Assembly (NCBI GenBank): GCA_035582835.1
Contig: JAYKAV010002977.1
Span: 2,908,381 to 2,972,380, forward strand
Direction: 5' to 3'
DNA length: 64,000 bases
Origin: Phoebastria nigripes
Taxonomy: Eukaryota; Chordata; Aves; Procellariiformes; Diomedeidae
Part shown: piece by piece, positions 9,915-22,084 of the stretch
Layout of the letters: each line of letters starts with the position of its first letter
How positions within the stretch are numbered: the first letter of the stretch is position 1
Made by a program: the position numbers and the translations under genes
The notes under the pieces: generated by a model
Seen by the model: the letters and a program-made list of their open reading frames with translations, nothing else
The model's database searches: none
What the model was told of the DNA's origin: nothing

Positions 9915-12799
9915 GAAATTGTTTTAATCATTTTCTTCCCACTCCTTCCTTCCAGTCTCCTTTGGTAGCTAGCGGGGGGCTTGCACATGGTGCAGCGCCC
10001 ATCCTCAGCTGCCGCCGCAGCCCATCCTCCCTGCCCGCTGCTGCCAGGGCTGCGTCCTTGCCCCCCTCAAGCAGGGCTGAGTGTCCCCACAGGGGGACCA
10101 TGGGGGCAAGATCCCCCCAAGCAGTGCCCAGCATCCCTGTGCCAGGAGCTGCCAGCCAGCCCGGGATGCTCCCAAAAAGGGGATCCGGGGGCTGGGGGCT
10201 GGGGGGCTGCCTTGGGGAGCGGGAGGCAGCTCTCCCCCGGATGCCTGGGAGCTGACATCGTCTTTGGCAGCACGCAGCCAGCGAGTGAACGCACCCGCAT
10301 TAATCACCCCGCGCCTGCCTGCCTTGTTCGAGGAGCAGAATCAGACCCGACGCTGGACCGGGAGGCGAAAAGCAGCTTTGGGTTATTAAACAAGACCAGG
10401 GCAATGCCTCGACCTGATGTGGTGGTCTGGTGTTGGGGAAAGGCTGGGTCCAGAGGGGGAAATCAGAGGGAAAGCCGTACTGGCCTTGCTGGTTAGGCTG
10501 GGGCTGGTGCNGGGGGCTGCATCGCTCCCCCCGCAGGCCACCCCGGCTGGAAATGTTGGTACCGGGAGTGATAAGTAGAGATGCCCCGGTCCCTGCCAGC
10601 TTGCCTCGTCCGGGTTTCGCTGGCCATCACCCCTGCCCATCCCTGGCACCCTGATCGGTGCGGACCACCCCTGCAGCGGGTATCGCTGCCCACGCCCTGC
10701 ACGGCGGCATNGCCCGCGCCCCGTGCCGCTGCCTACCCAGCCCCTCCTGCCACCCAAATCTGGCTCCTCCTGGAGCAGCGCTCGGGGGAAATGGGGAGAT
10801 CCCTTCCGGAGGAAATGGGGGATCCCTTCCCCCCCCACCCCACTCCCCTCCACGGCCGCAGCCCAACCGGCTGCCGAGCGCCCTTATTGCCCCCGCTCCC
10901 GCTTTGATCTCCCTCGAAGCCTGGGACGGTATCACTGCCGGGGGCCGGGGGCCGCCCCGGGTGTCAGACAGGTTCAGCCACACATTTCTGGCTAATGAGA
11001 AATTTCCTCTCCCCAGCACTCGGCCGGGTTTTTTTTAGCTCTGGTATCGCTACCCCACCTCTGCCTCCGCCGGGGCGGGCTGAGTCACGGGGGCGTGCGG
11101 GCCACCTCCCGGCACGCTCGCTTTGCCCGCCGGTCCGGTGCTTGCCGGGCCCTGGCAGCACCCCCTCCCCACCCTTTCCCCTGGGGATGGCGTGACCGGG
11201 AGCCTGGCAAAACCAAAACTCCGATGACCCATCCCGGTGCAAGAGCCAGACGCTCCAGAGTGATGCCCTGAACCCGGGTGCTGCCCTGAAGCCAGGGTGG
11301 ATGGGCTGAGCCTGGGGAGGGGGTCGACGGGGGGGGGGAGGGGTACGTGTGCTGCACCCCACTGTGCCCCACCTCCCCAGCTGCCCGGGTCCGTGCTCGG
11401 GGGAACCGCAGCTCCGGGCCNCTGGGGAAGTTCAAAGGGAAGGGAAAAAGCAGCAGTCCCTGCTCTGCATGAGGGTTTGGGCTCGGCTCCCCGCTGCCTG
11501 CAGCCTGCAGTCATTTCGTGCCATTAACGGGTTTCCTCGCTCTGAACTTGCTAATGAGCCAGCGTGGGAAGCAGCAGGGGCCGAGGGCCCCCAAACTGGG
11601 GCAGTGGAGGGGGCAAGCGGCTCCTCCTAGCATAGCATATGTGGGCGAGAGGCGCCCGTCACCCACCCTAGTCCCCCATTGGGTCCCGCCTGCTCTTGGG
11701 GCTCCCCGGCTGGCCCCACTGACCCCCAGCACATCCCCGCCACCCCAGCAGCCCCATGCTGGTGCCCCAAGAGAAGGGTGCCCCGCATCACTACCCCCCG
11801 GGGTGCCTCAACCTCTGCCACATCCCTCAGCACAGGCTTCCCCCATCCCGCTTGTCCCCATCATCACCCAGGCGGGGAGCCGGGACTGAGCCCCAGGACG
11901 ATGAAGCTGAAACCATGACCCATCCCAGGGGCGGTGAGTCAGGCTGTGCCGGGCGGCTTGTGCCGGAAAGCACCTTCCAGCACCGTCCCCATCCTTGGCC
12001 CTGNCCCCATCCCTGGCCCTGGCCCTGGCCCCGTCCCCATCCCCATCCCGCAATGTCACNGCACAGAAGGACCCCATGGGAGCCACTGACGGAGAGGAGG
12101 GAGGTGAAAAGCTCTGGGGAGGTGGCGGGTGTTTACATCCGCAGCCGACCGAGCCTTGCAGGAAGGGGAGCGGGAGGATGAGCCAAGCCCGGGGCAGGAG
12201 CACCGAGGCGGGAGCGCCGAAGTGTTTGAGCCGGCGTCATCAGCCCTGTGCAAACAAACATGCGGGACCGCACAGGGATGGGGGAGAGCCGGGCAGAGGA
12301 ATGGGGAGAGCCCATCCCGCGCCAGCCCCGGCTCTGGGGCTCATGCGGTCGAGGACCCAGGTGACGGACCTGCGGCACAGCAGGTCTGGGGGCTGGTATG
12401 GAGCAGGGGCTGTCCCTAACAGCGTGACGGCAGCCGTGCTGCGGTCCCAGCCCATGTCCCCTTGTCCCCTTGGGCCCAGGCGGCAGGCAGGGGACGGGGT
12501 GAGCCGGCACTGGGGACGTGGGATCCCGTTCACACGCTCCCGGCGGGCGGGCGCTGGGTGATGGACGAGGCATGTCCCAGCNTCTGAGCCGAGATAATCC
12601 TGTCCCTACCAGCACCGCCAGCCCGCGGCCGGCATTTATCTCGCGCCAGGGCTGACGTCACCCTCCAAGACCCCGGCCAAGGCAGCCTCGCTTCTCCTCC
12701 TGGCTTTTCCCAGGGACAAGGGGCTTCGGGCCCCTCGCCCTGGGCTGCAGGCAGGTGGATTTATGACCGCAGCCGTGCTCCGGCATCCAGGGGACAGGA

Positions 12800-13020
12800 G
12801 AAGCAATGGGGCCTTTATGGCTTTAATACACCTTTCTGACAGTGAAGTTTAAATGGCCTCATAAACCCCCCCCATCACCCACCCCCCAGCAGAAGGTGGT
12901 GGTTTATTAGGGCTGTAATTCTTCTCCCGGCATTTCGTCAGCATCCTTTTAATCTGCACTTGGGGTTTTTTATTTCTGCTTAATACCGGCAGCTGTAAAT
13001 GCTGTTAGGGATGGTCTTGT
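12800..13020. promoter_or_regulatory. AT-rich island, candidate conserved enhancer
   Basis: An abrupt drop in GC content with TTTAAT/TTTATT and TAAA motifs (near 12820-12870 and 12901-13000) between GC-rich flanks. It has no coding frame and no repeat structure. Such islands in avian intergenic DNA are commonly deeply conserved enhancers. This is an inference from composition only. Confidence 0.35.
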
Positions 13021-13224
13021 ACAGGGACCCTCCGGAGAGGGACCGGGCGCTGGGGTAGGGATGCAATGGAGCAGGGGGAGCTGGTGGCTGGGACAGCCCG
13101 GTCCCCATCGAGGGGTCGCACCGGTGAAGAAGAACCAAATTTTGCTGCTCCAAGAACATCCCTCCTCTGCCGAGTGGGCCCAGGCAGGATGCGACCACGG
13201 TGCAAGTAAAGCCTTCCCAGGGAA

Positions 13225-13600
13225 CCTTGGGATTTTGGCAGCGGAGCCAGCCGGGAGCTAATCCTTTGTGCCAGGCTTTCCACTTTCATCTCATTAACTC
13301 CCGCTCTCTGTGCCACTGCCCTCTCAGTTTTTCTGGCGGGGAGATAAGTCTCCGTGCTCAGCGCGGTGAATCCTCCGCGCCTGCTCACCCGATGCTCCCG
13401 GTCGCGCTGACGCTGGCAGGCAGCTTCCATCCAATTACAGCGGGGTGAAGCTCATTTTAATTGCACAGAGCAACTGGGATTACGCAGACTTTATCTCCTA
13501 ATTCCCTCTTTATCTCTTAACTTCACACTCGCTGCTTGCATTGAAGGCAGGACAGCTTGTGCCGGCATTTGCAATTTCTGAAGTAGCCTTTCCCCATGTG
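13225..13600. promoter_or_regulatory. Homeodomain/GATA-rich island, candidate enhancer
   Basis: Dense transcription-factor-like words within 375 bp: GCTAATCC (13257-13264), GAGATAAG (13341-13348), CCAATTACAG (13431-13440), TTTTAATTG (13455-13463), GGGATTAC (13477-13484), and TTTATCTC twice (13490-13497 and 13510-13517). The mix of GATA, paired-type and bicoid-type sites in non-repetitive sequence is typical of developmental enhancers. The target gene is unknown; EPHB3 and CHRD are the developmental genes in reach. Confidence 0.4.
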
Positions 13601-13628
13601 CCACCCCCTTGCCCAGATGAGGTTGGCC

Positions 13629-13657
13629 CCAAAATGCTCCAAAATGCTCCAAAATGC
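13629..13657. repeat. Short tandem repeat, unit CCAAAATGCT
   Basis: Three copies of a 10-bp unit containing AAAATG, just after the preceding candidate enhancer. A simple tandem repeat with no evident function. Confidence 0.7.
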
Positions 13658-14599
13658 CGGCGCTGGGGAACCCTCTGTGTCCCGTGGAGCCAGGACAAGC
13701 TGCCGGCCACAGGCCCCAGGACATCCCCACAGCACTGGGTGGTCAAGCCCACCCGCCGGGCAATGGCACCCATTGTGTCGGCTGCTTTGGGAGGAGGGCT
13801 CACCCTCGAGATGGTGTCCCCAGAAAAGGCCATGTGTCACCTGGAGGCAGAGGCTCTCCAGGAGCAGCTGGGATGGGCACAGCGCGGGGAAAGGGCTTTT
13901 CCCCTTAACACCCCATGACCTCCCAGGCAGCCTGGCAGGCGCTCAGCACCACTGCTGGGGCTGCTGAGGGGCTCGGGGGGTCCCTGCAAGGGAGGGACGG
14001 GGTGTTTGCCCTCCAAAATGCACTCTGGAGACAGCGAGCGTCTCAGCCAGCTCCTTGGGGACTCTTGAGGACCCTTTATCTGCCCTGTGCACTTAACCGG
14101 GATGAATGCTGCTGCGGGGCGCTGGGGGCTTGTCAGTGGAGCCAAAACGTGTTTTGTAATCTCTCCAGGTACGAATAGCACCCATGGGTGCCTACCTCCC
14201 CCTACAAAGGGCTGCCCCATCGTCCCTCCCCGCAGCAGGAGCGGCACGGAGCCACGGTGCTCTGCCCTTCCCACCCTTATTTATTCACCCCCCTGAGACA
14301 TCCCTCAGTGCCCAGGGCAGGGTGGCTTGGGCATCCAGCAACACCCACTTCTGCGTGCGGACATGTCCACCCCAACCCAGAACGAGCTCTTGAGATAACG
14401 AGATAGCCGGAGGCTGCCCTGGCCAGGGGCACTTGGCAGGGCCGGCCCCGATAACAAGCCGGCAGCTGGTCCCCTCTCCCTGTGACAAGATTTCCCTGGT
14501 GGTTTGATGTCCCTTGACATCACAGAGAGCCGGGTGCCAGGCTCACCCATGCTGCAGGTGGGTAAACTGAGGCAGCAGGGCAGGGGGCAGGTGCCCGGC

Positions 14600-14695
14600 T
14601 TAGCAAGCTCTGCATCAGCGCGGCTGGGTGCTAATTAGCTGCCATTAGCACACNCTAATTAATCTAATTCCGATGACCCACAATTCCGGAGCGTG
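14600..14695. promoter_or_regulatory. Homeodomain-site cluster, candidate enhancer core
   Basis: Four TAAT-type homeodomain cores lie within about 40 bp: CTAATTAG (14631-14638), CATTAG (14643-14648), and CTAATTAATCTAATTC (14655-14670, next to an N at 14654). The flanks are GC-rich and non-coding. Inferred from motif density only. Confidence 0.35.
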
Positions 14696-16574
14696 AGAGC
14701 TGCTCTTCACCCTCTGCCATCACGTTGCACGGCTCTGCCCATGCCATGGCTGGTGGCAGCGGGGAGGGGACGGACTGGGGAGCCACTGATGCCAGTGCCT
14801 GCAGATGTGCCCTCCCTGGACTCAGTCCTGCGCAGCGGCACGCTCCCGGCCTCTGCTCCCCAGGCACCGCCGACACAAGCCAGACCTGGCGGATCAGGCA
14901 TTTCGGGTGCNGGGAGAGCCGCACTAAACCTGTCAGCTTTTACTGTGGGAGTGCCCCAAGCGACCATCCCCTTGGCCTCCCGCCGGCTGCCCCCGACCCG
15001 AGCATCATGCATGGGGGGCCAGGCATGCTCAGGGGGCTGGGTGCTTTGGCGCNGGGGCTATGGCAGCGAAAGGGTGTCTCTTAATCCGGCAGCAGCTGCA
15101 GGGCCCAGGCTTGCTTGTTCAAGGGATATGGCAGCTCGGTCAACAATCCCCCGGCNTGTTTCAGGGGGGATTAGCAGCCCCCCGGGGAGGCAAGGGGCCC
15201 ACATGAATATTGGNCGGGTGGGAACGTGGCCCCACGGAAACAAAGCCAGCCAGGGAGGTGGCAGGGATCGGGCACCCGCCGTCCCAGGGCGTCCCCGAGG
15301 CGGGGGATGGGGGCTTGGGGATCGTCCCTGTCCCCGTCCTGCTCTCACACCCCACGGTGCCGACAGGAGGGAGCTCTGGTTATCATCCCGTGCCGCCCCG
15401 GTGTGATAACCCCCTGCCAGTGCCGCGGCAGACGGCAGCCCCCCGCCACCCCCTTGACCCCCCGTCCATCCCCATGTCCCAGCACCTCGAGCCCCGGAGG
15501 GAGGTGGCATGGGAAGTGCCCAAACGCTGACACCTGGGAGCTCCTGGCAAACAAGGGCAAGTGTGTAATTAGTCCTCGTTTGCCATGGGATGGCCAGCTG
15601 GGGTGAAATCCAGGCTGAAGGAGGCCATGGGGTGTAAGGTCAGCCTGGCCAGGAGGGGAGCTGGGCTGCCCGGGGACACCCCCCCCAGGGGCTGTGGGAG
15701 CCGCTCCTGTGCAGGGGCAGTCCCGGCCCCTGAAACACCCGTGGGTTCAAATTGGGAGGCTCCAGCTTCTGTCTGAGCAGCAGGTAGGACCTGATGGGAG
15801 AGGAGGAGGGTTTGCCGTGGTGGCATCAGATCCCACATTTCCCACGTGCTCAACACGCCTCCATCCCCTCTGCATCCTGCCATGCCCCATGCTGGGTCCC
15901 GGCGTGGGGACCCTCCCGCCTGTCTTTGCCCGATATTTGGGGTTCCCAGTGTGCAAGGTCTCAGTGAGCAGCCCCGCAGCCCTCAGTGTTTGCTGAGTGG
16001 CTTAGAGCCGAGCCCCAGGGCCTTGTCTGCCCTGGGCTTATCTCCCCGGGGAGCAGAAACCCTCTCGGGGGCTGAGCGGGTCCCCAGGGTGGGTGCGGGT
16101 CCCTTGGGGCCACAAAGGCAGGAGAGACCGGGGTGTGCACCCAGGGAGAGGTCCCCAGTGTCGATGGCGCTCAGGGAATGAGTGCCCACCCAGGGGGACA
16201 TGTGCTGGATGCACGTATGGGTGCATGTACACGTGTAGCTGGGTGCTCCCGTGGGCTCCCCCCACAGCCCCCTCACCCTGTTCCCCACGGGTGCTGAGCA
16301 GGGGACGCTTTTCTGCTCCGTTAGCCACGTCTGTGCTGGCACATAATGACATGGTAATTGCAAGCAGAGGCCCGGCCACACGCGCTGCCCGGCTCGCCGG
16401 CCAGCCCTCACCGCACCCTGGTTAGCCACTGCCCGAGGGGTCCCACCACCCGCTCCCCTCACCCGCCCGGGGGACCCCCCCATCCAGCTCCATCCGGGGT
16501 CTTGCCCGGCAGCAATGTCGGGGGGAAGCCCCCCAGCAGGCTGCGGTCACCTCCTCGCCTGGGAGCTGGGAAAC

Positions 16575-16760
16575 CTGTCCTTCCCCGTGGTGTTTACACG
16601 GGTAAGAGGGGTCCTCCGCCGCTGCACATCGCATTTTCTGCTTGGTCACTTCCATCTGTGTCCCCGCATAATGATTTTTTCTGCTACATTAATTTAACAC
16701 ACTGCGGCGAGCCGAGGCGCTGGGACCCTGGGCTGCTTAATTGTGTCAAAGGAAAGGCTC
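16575..16760. promoter_or_regulatory. AT-rich island with forkhead and homeodomain motifs
   Basis: Contains TGTTTACA (16591-16598, forkhead type), ATAATGATT and ACATTAATTTAA (16668-16698), and TCAAAGG (16746-16752, TCF/LEF type). Non-repetitive and non-coding in a GC-rich setting. Candidate enhancer by composition only. Confidence 0.35.
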
Positions 16761-18379
16761 CCTGCTCCCGCTTTCATCGGCAGCCGGGGCTGCTGCAGGG
16801 TGGGTGTCCCCGCGGGGGGGTGGGAAAGGGTCTCAGGGTTGTCGTGGGGTCTAGAGGGAGGCGGCGGTGGAGGGGTGTGGGGTGTCACAGGGGTTGGCGT
16901 CAGCCCCCCCATCCCAGGGCAGGCAGCGGGTCCTGGCTCAGGGCATCCATCAGGGGCTGTGGGGTGAGGGTGGGGGTCCTGGGGACCCTAAAACATCCCT
17001 TCCAGAGAGCCTGGCACCATGGGGCATACCACCTCATCCCTATGGATGCTGCAGCAGGATGGCGGTGGCACGTCCCAGTGCCCGATGCGTTGCCTGGAGC
17101 CGGCCGGCCCCGTACCCTGGGACGGTGGGAGCCGGAGGGTTAAGTGCTGTGTTTGTGTTGGCTGAATGCGGCGGGAGCCGAACAAGGCCCCCACAAATGG
17201 AGGTGAAGCGCTGCCCAGACGGGATGTGACAGCCCGATTTCAGGGCTGTCAGCCCCGGCATGGTGGGCATTGAGCAGGGACATTCCTCCCCGCCACTCCA
17301 CGCTCCCCTGGCTCCCGTGCCGGGGCCGCCGACAAAGGCGATGGGCAGCCCCTGCCCACCTCGGCCCTGCCATCTGGGGTGCCGTGGGGCATCTATGGGG
17401 CAGTGCCAGGCCTGGGGCTGGGCTCCGTGCCCAGCTCTGCCACCCCGGCACAGCGTGGTGCTCGGTGAGCCCCTGGCTGTAGGGGGATGCCGGGAGCCCC
17501 CCTCGCCCTCCCTGCCGGCGGCCCCGCCGTAAGTGGCCTCCAGTATTTGCAAACATTGTGGCGAGGGGCTGGGAAGGTCTCGGCCTACCCCAGCGGGCGC
17601 CTTTGTGCTGCGCGGACCCCTGGGGACTCATTTCCATCCCGCCCGGGCGCTCGCCCCGCTCCTTTCAGCACCGCCAGGCCTTGCTCCCCGCTCTGCCGGC
17701 GTGCCAGAGCCTGGCAGAAGCGGTGCCAGGCACACAGCTGTGCCCCAGCCCGGCACCGTTTCCATCGTGGGGGCTCATGCCTGCATCACCGGCATGCCGT
17801 GCCATTGTGTGTGCCGCTGCCCCATGGGGTGGTTGCTGAGCTGGTCTGTCCTGGTCCCTCCAAAACTCACCGAGGGTCCCCGTGTCTGTGCACGCTTGCA
17901 CAGGCGTGTGTGCACACTCGTGCATGGGCTGCCATGCCCAGGGGCATGTGCGGCCGAGCACGCACCTCCTGCACGCGCAGCTGCGTGGATGCACCCGCTC
18001 GTGCACACCCACCCTGGCTTCCTCTTCCCTTGCACACCCACCCACACCATCTCCAGCTGTGTGCACCCCACCATGCACACTCCCTGCCCTGCCCTCAGGC
18101 TCCCCCAAATCCCCCCCACCCCAGCTGAGCGAGGTGCCCCAGGCTGGCAGGCAGCTCTGTCCAGCCTGGCACAGCCAGTCCCCACGGCACGGGGATGTCA
18201 GGAGTGGCTCTGGGCTCCCCACAGGTCCCAGCACCCTCCCTGTGTACCCAGCTGTGGGGTCACCCTGTCCCTTCTGATGCATTTTGGGAGGCCACCNCAG
18301 CCACATTCCCCATGAAATCACAGGGACCCAGCCCGGTGCGGCGCGGCCAGATCTCAGGCAGCGCCCGTCAGCAAGCACC

Positions 18380-18495
18380 AGTGGTTTATGGCCCTGCTCA
18401 ACGCCCGCAGATCAATGCCAAGCCCCATTTTATTTGCTTTTGGAGTTATAAAGGTGAATTAACCCAGCTGCGCCTTTGCAACCGCTCTTCCCTGC
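18380..18495. promoter_or_regulatory. AT-rich island, candidate enhancer
   Basis: Non-repetitive A/T-rich stretch with ATTTTATTTG, AGTTATAAA and GAATTAAC (about 18427-18465). The TATAAA-like word (about 18446-18451) has no gene downstream of it, so I do not call a promoter. Confidence 0.3.
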
Positions 18496-18664
18496 TGCCA
18501 GGTGCAGGGTGGAGGGGATGGGCAGGGGACAGCGGGACCCGGGGACAAAGTGCCCATCCCTCGCCGTGCCGGGCAGCCCCGAGGGAGCCGGGGTTGCTCT
18601 TTTCTCGCACTTTTTGCAGCCGGTAAATCTCCTCGGGGGCCCCCGGCAGTGACCTCTTCCTGGG

Positions 18665-18770
18665 CGCAGCCGCTAAGCCCTTTGTAATGGGATTTTGTGG
18701 CAGAACCAGCAAATTAGGGGCGAAGTGAATGTGTTAAGCTGCTGGTTTCTTTCTGGCGGGTTCCCCCTCC
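18665..18770. promoter_or_regulatory. AT-rich island, candidate enhancer
   Basis: Non-coding stretch with TTTGTAATGGGATTTTG and AAATTAG (18681-18717) between GC-rich flanks. Weak evidence, composition only. Confidence 0.25.
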
Positions 18771-19185
18771 CTGGCCCANGCCGGAGCCTGAACAAAGGCG
18801 ACGAGCTCCGCTTTTATCTCCAGCCCTTAGAAGTCGGAGTTNTACAGGGCTGTGTCCCCCCCAGAAACGGGCAGGCTGGGACAGGGATGGGGACAGGGAC
18901 AGGCAGAGCCCGGGGCCGCGGGAAAGGAGTGTGGGAGGATCCAGCTGCAAGCAGGTTGTGCTACCATCTTGNCTGTGGCAGCAAATTTGGGGAAAGGGGG
19001 CAAAAGGGCCCATCTCCAGGCTAGGGAGACGTGGCACCCCACCATGATGGGACCCCTCGGCATCCAAGCCAGGGCATGGCACTGGGAGGGCAACTAGGAT
19101 GGGGCACAGCTGGGGCTGCCCCGGCATGGGGACAGTCGCCGAGCGATGCCGGGGGGACGTGGTGGGAGGACCCACCTCTGCTCCA

Positions 19186-19270
19186 GAGCTAATATTGTTC
19201 CAGCGCAAGGACTTCATTAACACCAGCAAATACAAGCCATAAATACTCATTAATTCCCTGCATCACTGAT
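19186..19270. promoter_or_regulatory. AT-rich island with paired TTAAT words, candidate enhancer
   Basis: About 85 bp with AATATTGTTC (SOX-like ATTGTT), TTCATTAAC, CATAAATACTC and ATTAATTCC. The surrounding DNA is about 70% GC. Candidate conserved element. Confidence 0.35.
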
Positions 19271-19654
19271 GGCCTTGGGAGCCGGTGCACCCCCACCCCA
19301 TCCCACACCCCCAGGTGCCCGGGGACCCTTCACCAGCCTCATCCCCAGGGAGGGCAGGGGGGTGCTGGTTGTCCCTCAGTGGAGAACAGTGGGCAACCCC
19401 CAGCCTGGGGCACCCTCCTCGGGCATGGCCATCCCCCCCAGGAGGTCTCCTTTCAGGGGTGCCCCACCAGCCCCCCCGCTTGGGGTGATGGCTCATCCCC
19501 TGGGACCAGCCCCACCGCCCCGGGCAGCTCTCGGCACCCACAGGCAGGAGAGAAACACCCCGGGGCTGGGCGGGGAGGGTGCTGCTTTGGCACCCCAAAA
19601 ACCCCCAAATGCAGGCAGGGAGCAGGCAGGGGACAGCGTGCTGCCCCCAGGGCC

Positions 19655-19862
19655 CCCGTAAGGGCCTGATTTATTGCTGTCTCCTGAAGGATGCCATTAA
19701 GGGAGCGGCCGGAGTGGGTAGCGCAGCTGCCGGAGCAGATCAGCGCCTGATTAATGTTGGGCAACTTGTTATATTGTCAGATAATTATCCCCAAACTGTA
19801 TGACTTTTCTGCTAAGTGGCAGCGCTTAATTGCGTTTTTAATTACACCGCCATCACCGCAGC
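19655..19862. promoter_or_regulatory. Long AT-rich island, candidate enhancer
   Basis: About 200 bp of unique sequence with CTGATTTATTG (19667-19677), GATTAATG (19749-19756), GATAATTATCC (19780-19790, a near-palindrome with GATA and homeodomain cores), GCTTAATTGC and TTTTTAATTAC (to 19845). No coding frame and no tandem repeat. One of the most enhancer-like segments in the window. Confidence 0.4.
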
Positions 19863-20334
19863 CCCTCCGCACAGGAGGTGGGGATGCCGGGAGCCGGGCA
19901 GGAGCGGGGTAGGGGGCCCAGGACCCCTTGCAGAGGGCATGGCGGGGGCATCCCACCCCCACAGAGCCCCCACGGTGTGGGGCACCCAGCCGCGGCATCC
20001 CCAAGCCGTGGGTGCTGCATGCAGTGAGGTTTTGGGGTGACCCTTGTCCGTGCTCCCCAAGGTGGCAGGCACACGGGGTGCAGGAAAAGGGGGGTGAGGC
20101 AGGGTGCTCCCCCTTGCCTCCTGCGGGCTTCGAGAGCTCACCATCCCCTGCGGCCCCCCCCGGCCCCATCCGGCTGGGGGCAGCCCGGGGTCTGGCTTCC
20201 CCTCGCAGGCAGGGCCGGGTCAGGGGTCAATGCATTTAAAATTCCTCCTTGCTCTTAAACTCTGGAGAGCGGCCGGGGGGGCAGCGGCTGTGTGGGGAGC
20301 ACCCGCTGGCACCCCAGGCAGGCAGTACACGTGT

Positions 20335-20835
20335 GCGGGCAGGAGTGGGCTTCTGTGTCTGTATACGTGTGTGTGTGTGTGTGAGTTCATGTGCATTCGT
20401 GTGTGTGCACTTATAGGGGTGCGTGTATGTGCACGGGGGACCGCACATGTGTATGCATGTGCACAAGTGTGTGCATGCACGTGGGTGATTGTGCAGCAGG
20501 TACACGTATGTGCATGCCTGTGGATTTATGTGTGTGCACTCACAGGGGGCTGCCTGTATGCATGTAAGTGCATGAGTGCTATGTGTGCACACTTACATGT
20601 CTGCTGATGTGTACCTCTGCGTGTGGTTGTGTACATGTATAGCTGTATGCATGTGTGCACGTGTGTGCAAACGTAGAGGTACGTGCATGCATGTGAGCCT
20701 GTCTGTGTGTGTCTGAGCACGCGGAGGAGTGTGCGTTTGTGTCTGTGAGCGTGTGGGGGATGTCAGTGCTGCGTGTAGGGGTGTGTATACGTGAGTGTCT
20801 GCATGTGCAAATGTGCATGCCCAGCTGCACGCCTG
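20335..20835. repeat. Degenerate (TG)n/(CATG)n microsatellite, about 500 bp
   Basis: An imperfect alternating purine-pyrimidine tract of TGTGTG, TGTGCA and GCATG words, about 500 bp long, including a pure (GT)7-8 run near 20367-20382. Such DNA can adopt Z-form. The reading frames across it are repeat artefacts. Confidence 0.85.
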
Positions 20836-21649
20836 TGTGGGGTGCGGGGATGCCCCTCTGCACCCACCCAGCCAGCTCTGGCACCTGGGGTGGCCGCGGC
20901 AGGTCCCAGCTCTGCCCCCCCGCCCCAGCCATGCCAGACCTCCCAGGGAGCCTCCCCCGGGTGACAGCAGGGGCAGGACCCCCCNGGGCTTCAGGTGCAG
21001 GAGGCACCTGCGGGTCACAGCAGCCCCTCTCCCCCGTCCCTCCCCGGGACAGCGATGCTCCCAACGCTGCGAGAGGGGCACAGCCCGGGACCCCCGGCAC
21101 TGCAGGAGCACTGGACCCCCGCGGGGCTCCGCTGTGCCCCCCAGGGCCGTGGGGCAGCCGGGACTGTTCCTGCTGGGGAACAGGGTGCTGCAGCCGGGCA
21201 GCCCCCACACCACAGCCCTCCCCACCAGCCGGACGCTGGGCAGCGCCGGGAGGAAATCCAGGCGTTATCGGGCGGCTGGCTGCAGCCCCTGTGGCGGCCG
21301 CGGCCTCTGGCCCGAAATTTCCTGGCATGGCCATCACAACAGCGTTATCCTGGGCTTTGCCTTCTCCACCAAGGGGGGGCCGAGCCAGCAGGGAACACAG
21401 CTTCCCCCTGACCCGCGGGGGTGAGGGATGGGGTGGATCAGGCCCCCCAGGTCCCCATCACACCAGTGGAGAGGAAGAAACATGGATTTTGATGGGGAGG
21501 GAGCCAGTCCCAAGCCCATCCTTGGTGCTCAGCTGTGCTCCCCACCCGCANAGGGTGCATGGACTGGGGCGAGCATCGGGGCTTGGGGGGGAATAAGCCC
21601 CCTGAAACACATCCTGATGCCCAACAGCCCCCTCGCCAGCCCCTCTTAT

Positions 21650-21720
21650 CTTCATGGCAGCTGGATGGGGTCTCACCAGAGAGAGGACGAAATTTCAAGG
21701 AAAAAATGTAAATAAAGGTC
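21650..21720. promoter_or_regulatory. Short A-rich patch with forkhead-like and AATAAA words
   Basis: Contains GAAATTTCAAGG and TGTAAATA (21707-21714), which overlaps AATAAA (21711-21716). No gene lies upstream on this strand to use the poly(A) word, so a forkhead-type site in a small non-coding element is as likely. Confidence 0.2.
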
Positions 21721-22084
21721 CCTGTCCCGCCTGTCCCCGTTATCTCAGGAATCCGGAGCGCGCCAGCCCCTTCTCCCAGCCGTATTTCATCCCAGCCATT
21801 GCCGCTGGCCACGGACCAAAGCAGCGACGATGGGGGACAGAGGGAGGCTGTGCCTCGGAGTCCACTGGGACCCCGGGACCAGGGGAGCCACGGCACGCTG
21901 GGCTGGGGCCACCTTCCCACCCCACGGTGCCGGGGGTCATAGGATGGGCAGGGGGGCTTGGTGACCTGGACCTCACCGCATGCCAGCTGGCCACGGGGAC
22001 ACCAGGATGGGGATGTTTTCGGGTCCCTGTCACCCACCTGGAGTCCCCGGGGTAGGGGCTCGGCCGCTTCCCCTCCTTGCTCTG

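Larger units (their letters stand above)
6650..12799. other. GC-rich gene-free interval downstream of EPHB3
   Basis: About 6 kb without a recognisable gene. Open frames on both strands are long only because the DNA is GC-rich and lacks stop codons. They show proline/arginine/glycine-rich composition, no family motifs and no splice-linked continuity. Local features are a (TCC)n run near 6720-6740, a possible distal 3' end at 8340-8530, a decamer repeat at 9421-9470 and an A/T palindrome at 9888-9914. Confidence 0.6.

Noticed and set aside
18440..18460. TATAAA-like word as a promoter
   Set aside because: No transcript start, CpG island or gene follows it; it lies inside an AT-rich island where such words arise by composition.
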